NCBI RefSeq assembly: GCF_006715085.1
Contig: NZ_VFMM01000001.1
Location: 1,302,001-1,366,000, forward strand
Reading direction: 5' to 3'
DNA: 64,000 nucleotides
Source of the DNA: Kribbella jejuensis
GTDB taxonomy: Bacteria > Actinomycetota > Actinomycetes > Propionibacteriales > Kribbellaceae
Shown here in pieces: positions 1-9,325 of this stretch. A model generated the notes under the pieces. That model was not told the origin of the DNA, did not search any database, and was given only the letters and a program-made list of their open reading frames with translations. The translations under genes and the position numbers were made by a program. Position 1 is the first letter of the stretch. The number at the start of each line of letters is the position of its first letter.

Positions 1-31
1 CGCTGTCGGGAACCCGGCCTAAGGTTGGCGG

Positions 32-811
32 GTGAGTGACATCGACTGGGGTCAAGGAACGTACGAGACGACCGCCGCCGACCTGCGACCGGCGGCCCGC
101 GAACTGGTGAAAGCAGCGCGGATCCAGCCCGGAGAACACGTCCTCGACGTCGGCGCCGGAACCGGGAACGTCGCGCTGCTGGCCACCGAGCTCGGTGCCC
201 GGGTGACCGCGGTCGAACCGGCCGCCAGGCTGCGCGAGGTGATCGCCGAGACCGCCGGCGCCCGCGACCTGACCGTCGTCGACGGCACCGCGGCCGACAT
301 CCCGCTCCCGGACGGTTCGGTCGACGTGGTCCTGTCCAACTTCGGGATCATCTTCGCGCCCGATCCCGCCGCCGCGGCGGCCGAGCTCGCCCGGGTCGGC
401 AAACCGGCGAGCCGCATCCTGCTCACCAGCTGGCTCCCGGGCGTGATGGGCAAGCTGGTCGAGATCATCGCCGGCACAGTCCGTGAGGTGACCGGCCGCG
501 GCAACCCCGGCGGCCCCGGCATCGACTGGCACGACCTGAACGCGTTGTCCGCCTTGTTCTCCCCGCACGGCTTCGAGGTCACGGCGACAACGCTGGAGCT
601 CGCCATCACCACGGCCTCCGCAGAGGACTACTGGGAGACCCGCTTCGCCAATCACCCGCTCGGAGTGACGACCTTCCCGCTGCTGCAACGAGCCGGCCGC
701 CTCGACGAGGTCCACCAGCGCTTCCTCCAGACCCTGGCCGACAACTGGACCACACCAAGCGGTCAGGTGCAGCTGCCCGCGCAGTACCTGTTGGCGACAG
801 CCGTGCGCTGA
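32..811 (+). CDS. Class I SAM-dependent methyltransferase
   Basis: A 259-residue protein with the Rossmann-type methyltransferase fold. Motif I reads VLDVGAGTG (residues 37-45), an acidic residue ends strand 2 (E62), and a DGTAADIPLPDGSVD stretch (84-98) fits motifs II/III, so it should transfer a methyl group from S-adenosylmethionine. The substrate cannot be told; the family (UbiE/ArsM-like) is broad. The GTG start is supported by a TAAGGT -10-like hexamer at 20-25, only 6 nt upstream and without a Shine-Dalgarno sequence, which indicates a leaderless mRNA. Downstream (819-849) GTTTTGGC and GCCAAAAC arms could form a weak terminator or operator before the protease gene. Confidence 0.85.
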   Translation: MSDIDWGQGTYETTAADLRPAARELVKAARIQPGEHVLDVGAGTGNVALLATELGARVTAVEPAARLREVIAETAGARDLTVVDGTAADIPLPDGSVDVVLSNFGIIFAPDPAAAAAELARVGKPASRILLTSWLPGVMGKLVEIIAGTVREVTGRGNPGGPGIDWHDLNALSALFSPHGFEVTATTLELAITTASAEDYWETRFANHPLGVTTFPLLQRAGRLDEVHQRFLQTLADNWTTPSGQVQLPAQYLLATAVR

Positions 812-954
812 GTGGCAGGTTTTGGCCAGCGGCTAGTTGAAGCCAAAACGGTGTAGTACGAGCGGTGGATTGGCAGGCTCTTCGGCGTCCGAGCTCGGGG
901 GCGGGCGGCCGCGGCGACAGCCACGGCCAGGACTACATGCCGTGGAGGCATCAC

Positions 955-3915
955 GTGAACCATCCGAACCTGCGTCGGCGCGCCGCACTGCTTGCAGGCG
1001 CCGCGCTGATCACCACCGCCTTGGTGGCTCCACCGGGCTCCGCGACCCCAGACGCCGCCGCTGCGCCGGCCGTCAACCGCTTCGGCTTCGCGCCGGGCCG
1101 GTATGTCGTCACGCTGGCCGACAAGCCGCTCGCGACGCACCAGGCCGCCTTGACCGGAGCCGGTCACAAGGTCGACGTCACCGGCGGGAAGGCGTACCGC
1201 AACTACCTGACCAGCAAGCACGAGCAGGTCGCGGCCGCCGTCGGAGCGAAGATCGACCACGACTACTCGGTCGCCCTGAACGGTTTCGCCGCTGCACTGA
1301 CCTCCAAGCAGGTCAACGAGCTCAGCAAGACCCCAGGCGTCGTGTCTGTCGTACCGGACCAGCTGCACCACGCCCTCGACGACCGCAACCCCACCGACTT
1401 CCTGAAGCTCTCCGGCGCAACCGGCGTCTGGAACAAGCTCGGCGGTACGGCGAACGCGGGCAAGGGCGTCGTCGTAGGTGTGGTCGACACAGGCATCTGG
1501 CCCGAGAGCGCCTCCCTGTCCGGCCCCAAGCTCGGTACCGAACCGCCAACAGCAGCTGACCCGTACCGCCCGTACCTGTCCGGCTCGACGACCGTCATGC
1601 AGAAAGCCGACGGCCGTACGTTCACAGGCAGCTGTGAGGCCGGCCAGGACTTCACTGCCGACCTGTGCAACACCAAGCTCATCAGCGCGAAGTACTTCGG
1701 TGACGGCTGGCTCGGCCTTATCCCTCCGGAGCGCCGCGCCGACTATGTGTCCCCGCGAGATGGCGAGGGCCACGGTACGCACACAGCGACCACCGCAGCA
1801 GGCAAGGCCGACGTGGACGTCGTACTGGGCGGCCGTGACCTCGGCACTGTCACCGGTGTAGCCCCTGCCGCAAAGATCGCTGTCTACAAGGCACTCTGGT
1901 CCGGCAAGAACGCCAACGACTCAGGCGGCCTCACCTCCGACATCGTCTCCGCCATCGACCAAGCGGTGGCCGACGGCGTCGACGTCATCAACTATTCGGT
2001 CGGCTCGACCATCGAGTCGCCCGCAACCGACCCGATCCAGCTGGCGTTCCTGTCCGCCGCATCGGCCGGCATCTTCGTCTCCGCGGCGGGCGGCAACTCC
2101 GGACCGGATGCCTCGACGCTCGACAACACGTCTCCGTGGGTGACGACGGTCGGCGCCAGCACGGTCGCACCGTGGAACGGCACAGTCGTACTGGGCAACG
2201 GCCAGAAGTACGCCGGTGTGAGCACGACGGTGTCCACCGCTACGGGCAGCAAGCCGCTCGTCAACGGTATTGCCGTCAAGAACGCAGGCGCGAGCGACGC
2301 AGACGCACTGATCTGTCTGGCGAACACCCTGGACCCGGCGAAGACAGCCGGCAAGATCGTCGCCTGTGACCGTGGCATCAGTGCCCGCGTCGACAAGTCC
2401 GCCGAAGTGCAGCGCGCAGGCGGCGTCGGCATGGTGCTGTTGAACCTCTTCGACCAGGACGTGGTCGGCGACTCTCACGCCGTACCGACCGTGCACCTGA
2501 ACACGCCCGGTGCGTTGTCGGTCCGCTCGTACGCGGCGCAGGCTGGTGCCACGGCCGAGCTCGTACCTGGTAACACGACCACTACCACGACGCCGTACCC
2601 GCAGATGGCCGACTTCTCTTCGCGTGGTCCGTCGCTGTCGAGCAACGGCAACCTGCTGAAGCCGGACCTCGCTGCACCGGGTGTCAACGTCCTGGCGGCC
2701 GTGGCACCGCCAACGAACGGCGGCCAGAGCTACGCGTTCCTCTCTGGTACGTCGATGGCCGCACCGCACGTAGCGGGTCTGGCAGCGCTCTACCTGTCAC
2801 AGCACCCGGACTGGTCGCCCATGGCGGTCAAGTCGGCGCTGATGACGACCGCGGGCAACGTATTGACCTCTACTGGCGCGGTGGACACCAACCCGTTCGA
2901 CGCGGGCGCTGGTGAAGTACAGCCGTCGAAGATGCTGGACCCCGGTCTCGTCTACGACTCCCGTGACACGGACTGGCTCGGTTACCTCGAGGGGACCGGC
3001 GTCAACACCGGTACCGGTGTACCGGCCATCAACCCGAGCGACTACAACGCCCCGTCCATCTCTGTCGGACAACTGTTGGGCACGCAGACCGTGACGCGTC
3101 GCGTCACCGCGGTGACGCCAGGCCTGTACCGGGCGACCGCTTCGGTGCCAGGCATGAAGGCAGTGGTCACCCCATCGGTCCTGAACTTCAGCAAAGCCGG
3201 TGAGACCAAGTCGTTCACGGTGAAGCTCACCCTCGACACAGCCGACTCCGGTACAACCACGAACGGCTGGCTGACGTGGCAGGGCGCCGGCAAGACAGTA
3301 CGCAGCCCCATCGTCGTCGTACCTACCTCCGTACTCGCCCCGACCGCAGTGTCAGGTACTGGCGCCTCAGGCTCCGTGTCGTTCACCGCCACCGTGGGCA
3401 AGGCCGGCGTACCGATCCGCTCGTACGGCGTCGTGTCAGCTCCCCTGGTGCCGGGTGCGGTTGCAGCGGGCGCAGCAGACGCTGACCTGCCGGACTACCC
3501 GGTCACCGTGACCTCACAGACCAAGGCTGTGCAGTGGAACATCAAGACCGTGGACCCGGCCGGGAGCATCTGGCTGGTGCTCTACAAGGTCGTGAACGGC
3601 CAGATGCAACTGCAGTCGTTCGTCGGTGACGGTTCGAACCAGGCATCTGCCAGCGTGGCCGGACCGACTCCTGGTGTCTGGGGCGTGCTCGCCATCACCC
3701 TGTCCAACCCACCGGGGGCCAGCACTACGGAGTACACGATACAGACCAACGTCGTGACCGGTGGTAGCTCGCTCAAGGTGACGCCGTCGTCGGCACCGGG
3801 TGCGTTCAAGCCGTTCCAGGTCACCGCTTCCTGGTCGAGCCTGCCGACGGGCAAGCGCTCCACCGGCTTCATCGAGTTCCCGAACCGAGCCGGGACGGTA
3901 GTAACCATCAACTAG
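955..3915 (+). CDS. Secreted S8 family subtilisin-like serine peptidase
   Basis: A large exported protease of 986 residues. After a basic N-terminus and a hydrophobic signal segment comes an inhibitor-I9-like propeptide (RYVVTLADKPLA), then the S8 domain with catalytic Asp178 (VVDTGIW), His273 (GHGTHTA) and Ser600 (SGTSMAAPH). A PA-type insert lies between His and Ser (AGGVGMVLLNLF), and a fibronectin-III-like C-terminal region follows the catalytic domain, the layout of plant-cucumisin-like actinobacterial subtilases. I chose the GTG at 955 because GGAGG (944-948) sits 6 nt upstream; longer frames exist (ATG at 937, GTG at 865) but lack a ribosome site. It probably digests extracellular protein. 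A terminator follows at once. Confidence 0.93.
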   Translation: MNHPNLRRRAALLAGAALITTALVAPPGSATPDAAAAPAVNRFGFAPGRYVVTLADKPLATHQAALTGAGHKVDVTGGKAYRNYLTSKHEQVAAAVGAKIDHDYSVALNGFAAALTSKQVNELSKTPGVVSVVPDQLHHALDDRNPTDFLKLSGATGVWNKLGGTANAGKGVVVGVVDTGIWPESASLSGPKLGTEPPTAADPYRPYLSGSTTVMQKADGRTFTGSCEAGQDFTADLCNTKLISAKYFGDGWLGLIPPERRADYVSPRDGEGHGTHTATTAAGKADVDVVLGGRDLGTVTGVAPAAKIAVYKALWSGKNANDSGGLTSDIVSAIDQAVADGVDVINYSVGSTIESPATDPIQLAFLSAASAGIFVSAAGGNSGPDASTLDNTSPWVTTVGASTVAPWNGTVVLGNGQKYAGVSTTVSTATGSKPLVNGIAVKNAGASDADALICLANTLDPAKTAGKIVACDRGISARVDKSAEVQRAGGVGMVLLNLFDQDVVGDSHAVPTVHLNTPGALSVRSYAAQAGATAELVPGNTTTTTTPYPQMADFSSRGPSLSSNGNLLKPDLAAPGVNVLAAVAPPTNGGQSYAFLSGTSMAAPHVAGLAALYLSQHPDWSPMAVKSALMTTAGNVLTSTGAVDTNPFDAGAGEVQPSKMLDPGLVYDSRDTDWLGYLEGTGVNTGTGVPAINPSDYNAPSISVGQLLGTQTVTRRVTAVTPGLYRATASVPGMKAVVTPSVLNFSKAGETKSFTVKLTLDTADSGTTTNGWLTWQGAGKTVRSPIVVVPTSVLAPTAVSGTGASGSVSFTATVGKAGVPIRSYGVVSAPLVPGAVAAGAADADLPDYPVTVTSQTKAVQWNIKTVDPAGSIWLVLYKVVNGQMQLQSFVGDGSNQASASVAGPTPGVWGVLAITLSNPPGASTTEYTIQTNVVTGGSSLKVTPSSAPGAFKPFQVTASWSSLPTGKRSTGFIEFPNRAGTVVTIN

Positions 3916-3921
3916 CAGTGC

Positions 3922-3947
3922 GGCGGGCCCGCTCGTGCGGGCCCGCC
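3922..3947. terminator. Bidirectional hairpin terminator
   Basis: GGCGGGCCCGC (3922-3932) and GCGGGCCCGCC (3937-3947) form a perfect 11-bp stem with a TCGT loop between the convergent protease and HxlR genes. There is no U-tract, as is common in high-GC actinobacteria. Confidence 0.7.
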
Positions 3948-3949
3948 CA

Positions 3950-4426
3950 TCAACGCCAGGTACTGCGATCCGCGGAGCTTCCTGGAACCGGCTCGAAGAC
4001 CACGTCCTCATCGGGAACCTGCTGACCGTCCTTGGCCACGAAGCCCACGTCGACAAGGCCCTTCGACCGCGTGTCTCGCCGCAGCACAGTCGGCCCGTCA
4101 GCCCGGGGTACGTGCACATCACCCCACTGCTGCAAGGCAGCCAGCACGATCTTGAGGTCCGCACCCGCAGGGGTCAGATGGTACGACGACCGCGTCCGCT
4201 CGCCTTCCTCCCGGTACTCACGCTTCTCCAGCAGCCCCGCGTCGACCATGGTGGTCAGCCGGTTCGTCAGGATGTTCGGGGCGATCTTGAGGAAGTCGCG
4301 GAAGTCAGCGAACCGGGTCGTACCGAGGTGTGCCTCACGGAGGATCATGAAGGTCCAGCGGTCACTGACCAGCTCGAGCGCCCTGGCGATCGAACAGTTC
4401 GGCCGGGTCGCCATGTGCGTTGTCAT
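3950..4426 (-). CDS. HxlR family winged-helix regulator
   Basis: A 158-residue regulator with the HxlR signature: an early Cys (NCSIARALELVSDRWTFMILREAHLG), followed by the recognition region FADFRDFLKIAPNILTNRL and the wing YREEGERTRSSYHLTPAG. HxlR proteins bind DNA as dimers and often sense electrophiles or aromatics. The start codon overlaps the stop of the upstream MFS gene (TGATG), so the two are translationally coupled, and this protein probably controls the exporter and itself. The C-terminal tail after the wing is somewhat longer than the minimal HxlR domain. Confidence 0.88.
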   Translation of the reverse strand: MTTHMATRPNCSIARALELVSDRWTFMILREAHLGTTRFADFRDFLKIAPNILTNRLTTMVDAGLLEKREYREEGERTRSSYHLTPAGADLKIVLAALQQWGDVHVPRADGPTVLRRDTRSKGLVDVGFVAKDGQQVPDEDVVFEPVPGSSADRSTWR

Positions 4427-5655
4427 CAGACCTCCTGGACCTTCTTCGCCGCCAGGGCCCCGGCGGCGCCGATCACGAGCAACGCCAGGCTACTGATGAC
4501 GATGGCGCCCAGCAGCAAGGCCGTACCCAAACCGGACGCTGTGGCCACCAGACCGAGGGCCAGAGCGATCGCTCCCTGCAGGATGTACGCAACGAGGTAA
4601 ACGGCCGAGACCGTGCCACCGCGGTGATGGGCCGGAGCGTGTGCCGTGATCAGACCGAGGCCGCCCGAGAACAACAGGCCGTAGCTGATGCCGCCGAGCA
4701 CGGTCGCGGTCATGAACAACGGCAGCGAGTGCAGTTGGGCCGAGGTCTCAAGAACAGCCAGGTCGATCAGCGTTGCGACCGCGCCGACCAGGACGAGACG
4801 GCCCGGCTGGAAGCGACGTCCGGCGATCGCGGTGACGCCGATCATGATCGACATGATCGCGAGCACCAGACCGATCACGAAAACGTTCGCAGTCCCGATC
4901 AGCTGATGGGCGATCTGCGCGCCGAGCGCGAGGAAGACCGAGCCGAACGCGTATGCAGTCGTCACCGCCAGTGCGGACGCGACGTACAGCACCCGAATGC
5001 CCTGGGGAACGGAGATCGGGCGCGGCCGCCAACGGCCCTGGCTCTCGTCCTTGGTGTGGCGCGGGAGCCTCCAGACGAATCCGAAGACCACTGCGATCAC
5101 GGCCAGCAGCACCCAGAAGTCCAGGTGCAGCGGCTGCGGCGCATACTCGATCAGCCCGCCGCCGACGATCGTCGCCAGTCCCAGGCCGGCCGCGGTCGCC
5201 GCAGTCGTCACGGACGAGGCCCGTGCGGCCTTGCCGAGCGGGCTGAACTCGACGACTGCAGCCGTCGCCGCGGTGAGTGCGAGGCCCACGCCTGCACCCA
5301 TCAGCGCGCGCCCGGCATACACCCAGGCGACCGACGGGGCGACCGCGAACAGCAGTACACCCGCGAGGAGAGCGCCGACGCCGTACAGCATCGTCGCCCG
5401 ACGGCCGATGTAGTCGGACAGCTGGCCGAAGACCAACAGGAACGCCACCAGCACCACGGGGTAGACGGCGAAGATTGCCGTGGTCGCAGTAGGAGTCAGG
5501 TGCCATGCAGAGGCATAGAGCGGGTACGTCGTCGTCGGGGCAGCGCTGGTCCACAGGCTGAGGCCTGCTACCGAAGCGGCCGTCCAGAAGCTCGCCTTCC
5601 GGTTCAGCGTGCGCGGTGCTCGGGTTGTGCTGAGTTCGAGAGTGCTGGTGGTCAC
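4426..5655 (-). CDS. MFS transporter (DHA1-like efflux permease)
   Basis: A 409-residue, 12-helix major facilitator protein. Motif A is visible between helices 2 and 3 (FGQLSDYIGRRATMLYG). Proton-coupled export of a small molecule is likely; the substrate is unknown. It is the first gene of a two-gene unit with the HxlR regulator. A ribosome site (GGAAGGAAC) lies just upstream of the ATG, and the 94 bp before the gene contain a short ATTG-CAAT inverted repeat that may be the HxlR operator. Confidence 0.87.
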   Translation of the reverse strand: MTTSTLELSTTRAPRTLNRKASFWTAASVAGLSLWTSAAPTTTYPLYASAWHLTPTATTAIFAVYPVVLVAFLLVFGQLSDYIGRRATMLYGVGALLAGVLLFAVAPSVAWVYAGRALMGAGVGLALTAATAAVVEFSPLGKAARASSVTTAATAAGLGLATIVGGGLIEYAPQPLHLDFWVLLAVIAVVFGFVWRLPRHTKDESQGRWRPRPISVPQGIRVLYVASALAVTTAYAFGSVFLALGAQIAHQLIGTANVFVIGLVLAIMSIMIGVTAIAGRRFQPGRLVLVGAVATLIDLAVLETSAQLHSLPLFMTATVLGGISYGLLFSGGLGLITAHAPAHHRGGTVSAVYLVAYILQGAIALALGLVATASGLGTALLLGAIVISSLALLVIGAAGALAAKKVQEV

Positions 5656-5749
5656 GCCAGGTTCCTTCCGGAGCTGAATTGCACAATGAAACCCAGAACA
5701 TCTGAGTAGCTCGATGCAATCCAGCGTCGGAAGTGATCCCGGTCATACC

Positions 5750-6490
5750 TCAGATCCAGCGGCGCCGGGCCGCCTGGACACCCGCTTGGAACCGGGTCTG
5801 CGCGCCGAGGGCGTCCATCAGCGCGCGGACCCGGCGTTGCGTCGTCCGCGGACTGATCCGCAGCCGCCGGCTGATCATGTCGTCGGTCGCGCCACCGGCC
5901 AGCAGCATCAGCACGTCCCGGTCCGGCGCCCGCAGCTCCGCCACCCCGCCGCCGGCCTCCAGCTCAGGCATCGGCACCGCCAGCCCCCACAACATCTCGA
6001 ACGTCGCGATCAGCCCGTCGAGCAACCCGGTCGATCTGATCAGCAGATGACACTCGGCCGGCGCGCGCTTGGTCAACGCGACCAGCGCCATGTTGTCGTC
6101 ACCGAGCACCATCTTCATCGGCATCTGCGGCAACACCCGGCTCTGCTCGCCCGCCGCCCGCAGCCCCGGGAGCACCGCCATCACCTCATCGGACTCGAAC
6201 ACCTCGAACCCGTAGATCGCCCGGTACGCCAGCCCTTGCTCGAGCCGCTCCAGCTCGAGCTCCTGCTGCGAAGCCGGCGGCGCCGAGTAGGGACCACGAT
6301 CCAGCGCCCGGATCTGCACACTGCAACTGCGCTGCATCTCCTCGTACGCCGCCAGCAACGTCGGCCCGTCCTCGACCAACTCAACCTGATTCCCATCCAG
6401 AACCGGCTTCCCCCGCCCCTCCCGCAACTCAGCCACCACCCCCTGCAACCGAGCCACGTGCACCTCAAGCTCATCCAGCGGATCCCTCAC
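5750..6490 (-). CDS. LuxR-type helix-turn-helix regulator
   Basis: A 246-residue protein with a C-terminal LuxR-type DNA-binding domain (APDRDVLMLLAGG, then MISRRLRISPRTTQRRVRAL) and an N-terminal region starting with a coiled-coil helix, as in the TrmB-like/LuxR hybrid regulators common in actinomycetes. No receiver domain is present, so it is not a classical response regulator. I place the start at the GTG at 6490 rather than 6499 because TAGTGT (complement of 6498-6503) is a -10 element exactly 7 nt upstream, giving a leaderless mRNA. The target is unknown; the MFS/HxlR pair lies downstream. Confidence 0.75.
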   Translation of the reverse strand: MRDPLDELEVHVARLQGVVAELREGRGKPVLDGNQVELVEDGPTLLAAYEEMQRSCSVQIRALDRGPYSAPPASQQELELERLEQGLAYRAIYGFEVFESDEVMAVLPGLRAAGEQSRVLPQMPMKMVLGDDNMALVALTKRAPAECHLLIRSTGLLDGLIATFEMLWGLAVPMPELEAGGGVAELRAPDRDVLMLLAGGATDDMISRRLRISPRTTQRRVRALMDALGAQTRFQAGVQAARRRWI

Positions 6491-6583
6491 CCCACGCACA
6501 CTAAACCGCGTGAAGTAAGTCCCCCGACCAACGTCTCAAAGATCAACTGACGCCCAGGGTCCTGAGTCTTGGTGCGACGGCGC

Positions 6584-6934
6584 CTACGGGCCGCAGCTGA
6601 GGCAGGGCCAAGGGCGGCCGCAGTGAGAGCAGAGGCCTTCGGGGGTTGGGGGTGGGAGCCAGATGGTGGGGGTGGGTTCGGTGGGTGGGGTGCGGTCTTC
6701 GGGTGGGGTGGGGAGAGGTTCGTGGGTCCAGTGGAGTTGGGTGCGGGCGTCGGGGGCTTGGGTGGCCAGGAGGGCGGGGATGCCGGCGTCCCAGGTGGCG
6801 GTGCTGGGCCAGGGGCCGCGCCAGCGGAGGGTGGCTGCACCGTCGGACCACTCCACGCCCTCGGCGAGGATCGCGGTGGGGTTGGTGTGGCGGACCAGAC
6901 GGAAGAGGCGGGCCTGGGGCTGCAGCGGGTTCAC
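6584..6934 (-). CDS. Conserved hypothetical protein with C-terminal Cys motif
   Basis: A protein of about 116 residues that I recognise only as a type common in actinobacteria: an N-terminal domain (ARLFRLVRHTNPTAILAEGVEWSDGAATLRWRG), a Pro/Thr-rich linker and a short Cys tail (CSHCGRPWPCLSC) that could bind zinc. The N-terminal pattern is coherent and the linker ends in a motif unlikely by chance, so I treat it as real. The GTG at 6934 is the best start; the frame stays open to 7069 but that extension has no family character. It is divergent from the XRE gene. Function unknown. Confidence 0.55.
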   Translation of the reverse strand: MNPLQPQARLFRLVRHTNPTAILAEGVEWSDGAATLRWRGPWPSTATWDAGIPALLATQAPDARTQLHWTHEPLPTPPEDRTPPTEPTPTIWLPPPTPEGLCSHCGRPWPCLSCGP

Positions 6935-7100
6935 GTCTTCACGATCGCCCAGAACGCCCTGCGGACAACAGGTGTTTGCTGTGGGCTGTGGGAACAGCCC
7001 ACAGCCACATGGCCTTGTTTTGAACGGTTTTTGTCGGCGAGGGCTTGTAACTTCACCGGCACGCACCACATGAGCTCGAAGCGACGAACGGGGTGGTCCT

Positions 7101-8153
7101 GTGACTTTCGGTTCCCTACTGCGGCAGTGCAGGCAGACGGCCGGGCTGAGCCTGCGGCAACTGGCAGCACAGGTTGGGTACGACCACAGCTACCTGTCAC
7201 AGGTGGAGCGTGGGCAACGACCGGGCTCCACGGACCTGGCGCGGCTCTGCGACCAGGTGCTCGGCACCGACGGCCGGTTGTCCGCCACGTTCGAGCGACG
7301 GCCCGCCCGCGTGCGCCCGGAGCCGTTGGAGGCGGCGTGGCGTGGACTGGTCGGCAGCGTCGACGCCGATCCGGGTCAGCTGTTCGGTGACATCGGCAGT
7401 GTTCCTCCGGCCGCGCTGCTGCCTTCCCTCGTGCGGCAGCTGGCCGGCGCCGATCAAGCGGAGGCCGCCGAGCTGAGCATCCTGATCGCGGAAACCCTGA
7501 CCAGGTTGGACGATCGGTGTACTGCGGGGCGCTGGTGGTGGGCCGCCCGCGCGGCCGCGGACAGTGCCGGCTGCGGGGCGACGGCGCGTGCCAGGGAGGT
7601 GATCAGCGGGCTTGCCGAGCGTCGTCCGTTGCCGGAGCTGCTCGAGCTGGCAGAGGAAGCGGTCGCCCTCGACCGGCAGGGGTACCTGCCGCGCGCTGCA
7701 CGAGCGCTGGTGCTGGCCGAGCTCGGCCGGCGCGAGGAAGCACGTCGCGCGTTGCAGGAGTTGATCGGCGTCGAGCTCGCCCCGACGTACCAAATGCACT
7801 GGGTGGAGGGACGCCTCTGCACCCTGCTCGGGTACGGCGTGGCCGGCTGTGTGCTGCTGCAGCGCGCCAGGGAGCTCTGCCCGGAGAGGTGGATCGGCGA
7901 GCGCGCCCGGCTCGACTTGTGCCTCGCCGAGTGCCTGGCCGTTGCGGGGGAGGTCGCGGCCGGTCTGGCGATGGCACTGCGCGTCCTGGTGGAGCTTCCG
8001 GACGAGTGGCGCGACACCTTGGTGTACGACGCTGCCGACCGGGTGCTGTCCGTCGTACAGGCAGAGCCAGGGGCAACCGAGCTACGGCGGCTGATGGCCG
8101 GAGTGTGGGCAGCGGGTCGAGCTGGAGGTGAGGGCAGGGGTAGCGTGCGGTGA
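7101..8153 (+). CDS. XRE-family helix-turn-helix regulator
   Basis: A 350-residue protein. The N-terminal XRE domain is clear (FGSLLRQCRQTAGLSLRQLAAQVGYDHSYLSQVERG, residues about 3-38). The remainder is an Ala/Leu/Arg-rich helical domain resembling the TPR-like sensor regions of actinomycete regulators. The GTG start follows a GGGGTGG ribosome-site-like sequence. The stop codon is directly followed by the GTG of ilvE, so the two genes probably share a transcript. Whether it regulates branched-chain amino-acid metabolism is inference from position only. Confidence 0.82.
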   Translation: MTFGSLLRQCRQTAGLSLRQLAAQVGYDHSYLSQVERGQRPGSTDLARLCDQVLGTDGRLSATFERRPARVRPEPLEAAWRGLVGSVDADPGQLFGDIGSVPPAALLPSLVRQLAGADQAEAAELSILIAETLTRLDDRCTAGRWWWAARAAADSAGCGATARAREVISGLAERRPLPELLELAEEAVALDRQGYLPRAARALVLAELGRREEARRALQELIGVELAPTYQMHWVEGRLCTLLGYGVAGCVLLQRARELCPERWIGERARLDLCLAECLAVAGEVAAGLAMALRVLVELPDEWRDTLVYDAADRVLSVVQAEPGATELRRLMAGVWAAGRAGGEGRGSVR

Positions 8154-9290
8154 GTGACAGGTGAACAGCGGACGACGGTGATGACAGACGCATGGGACTT
8201 CGCGGTCGAGCTGCGGAGCGACCCGGCCAGTGCAGAGACCAGAGCTGCAGTGCTCGCGAACCCTGCGTTCGGCCAGTCCTTCACGGACCACATGGTCATT
8301 GCGAACTGGACTCCGGACCGCGGCTGGCACGACACGAAGGTCACGGCCTACGCACCGCTCAAGCTGAGCCCTGCCGCTGCTGTCTTCCACTACTCACAGG
8401 AGATCTTCGAGGGCCTCAAGGCGTACCGGCACTCCGACGGGTCGGTGTGGGCGTTCCGTCCCGACCGGAACGCCGCCCGGTTCACCGCGAGCGCGAAGCG
8501 GCTCGCACTGCCGCATGTTCCCGAGGACCAGTTCGTGGCAGCACTGCGGGCGCTGGTGACCGTCGACGAGTCCTGGGTGCCGTCGGCAGAACACGGCGAG
8601 ACCAGCCTGTACCTGCGGCCGTACATGATCGCCACTGAGGCCGCTCTGGCTGTGCGGCCCTCCAACGAAGTGCTGTTCGGAGTCATCGCCTCCCCTGCCG
8701 GTCCTTACTTCAACACGGGCCCCAAGCCGGTCTCGATCTGGCTCACCACCTCCACGATCCGTGCCACCCCGGGCGGGACGGGCGCGGCCAAGTGCGGCGG
8801 CAACTACGCAGCCAGCCTGGCCGGCCTGGCGGAGGCCGTGGCGAACGGCTGCGACCAGGTCGCGTTCGTCGACGCCGCCGAGCACAAGTGGCTCGAGGAG
8901 ATCGGCAGCATGAACATGTTCTTCGTGTACGCCGATGGCCGGATCGCCACGCCGGAGCTGTCCGGATCGATCCTGGAGGGCGTCACCCGCGCCTCGGTCG
9001 TCGAACTCGCCGCCGACCTCGGCCACCCGGTCGAGGAACGCCGCATCTCCGCCGACGAGTGCAAGGACGGCGTCCGCTCCGGCGAGATCACCGAGGTCTT
9101 CGCCTCCGGCACCGCCGCCGTCATCACCCCGATCGGCCGCCTCGCCTGGCCGGACGGCGACCTGACCATCGGCGACCACTCGGTCAACTACGGCGTCGGC
9201 CCGGTGACCGCGAAGATCCGCAGTACCCTCCTCGACGTCCAGTACGGCCGAATCCCCGACACCCGGGGCTGGCTCACGCGCCTGGCCTGA
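8154..9290 (+). CDS. ilvE: Branched-chain amino-acid aminotransferase
   Basis: A 378-residue fold-type IV PLP enzyme that interconverts leucine, isoleucine and valine with their 2-oxo acids, using glutamate/2-oxoglutarate. Family signatures include FHYSQEIFEGLKAYR, the PLP-lysine region (GTGAAKCGGNYAASL, Lys before CGGNY) and EEIGSMNMFFVY. Length and order match the actinobacterial/eukaryotic-type BCAT. The GTG at 8154 directly follows the stop of the XRE gene; the ATG at 8181 would give a protein nine residues shorter and is a fair alternative, as neither has a good ribosome site. Confidence 0.94.
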   Translation: MTGEQRTTVMTDAWDFAVELRSDPASAETRAAVLANPAFGQSFTDHMVIANWTPDRGWHDTKVTAYAPLKLSPAAAVFHYSQEIFEGLKAYRHSDGSVWAFRPDRNAARFTASAKRLALPHVPEDQFVAALRALVTVDESWVPSAEHGETSLYLRPYMIATEAALAVRPSNEVLFGVIASPAGPYFNTGPKPVSIWLTTSTIRATPGGTGAAKCGGNYAASLAGLAEAVANGCDQVAFVDAAEHKWLEEIGSMNMFFVYADGRIATPELSGSILEGVTRASVVELAADLGHPVEERRISADECKDGVRSGEITEVFASGTAAVITPIGRLAWPDGDLTIGDHSVNYGVGPVTAKIRSTLLDVQYGRIPDTRGWLTRLA

Positions 9291-9325
9291 CCCCGGTTGT
9301 CCCTGGAGCCAGTTAAGTTGGCTCC

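Noticed and set aside
4420-5709. A 429-codon plus-strand open frame over the MFS gene
   Set aside because: The product is a Gln/Arg/Asp-rich sequence without hydrophobic segments, while the opposite strand encodes a clear 12-helix transporter.
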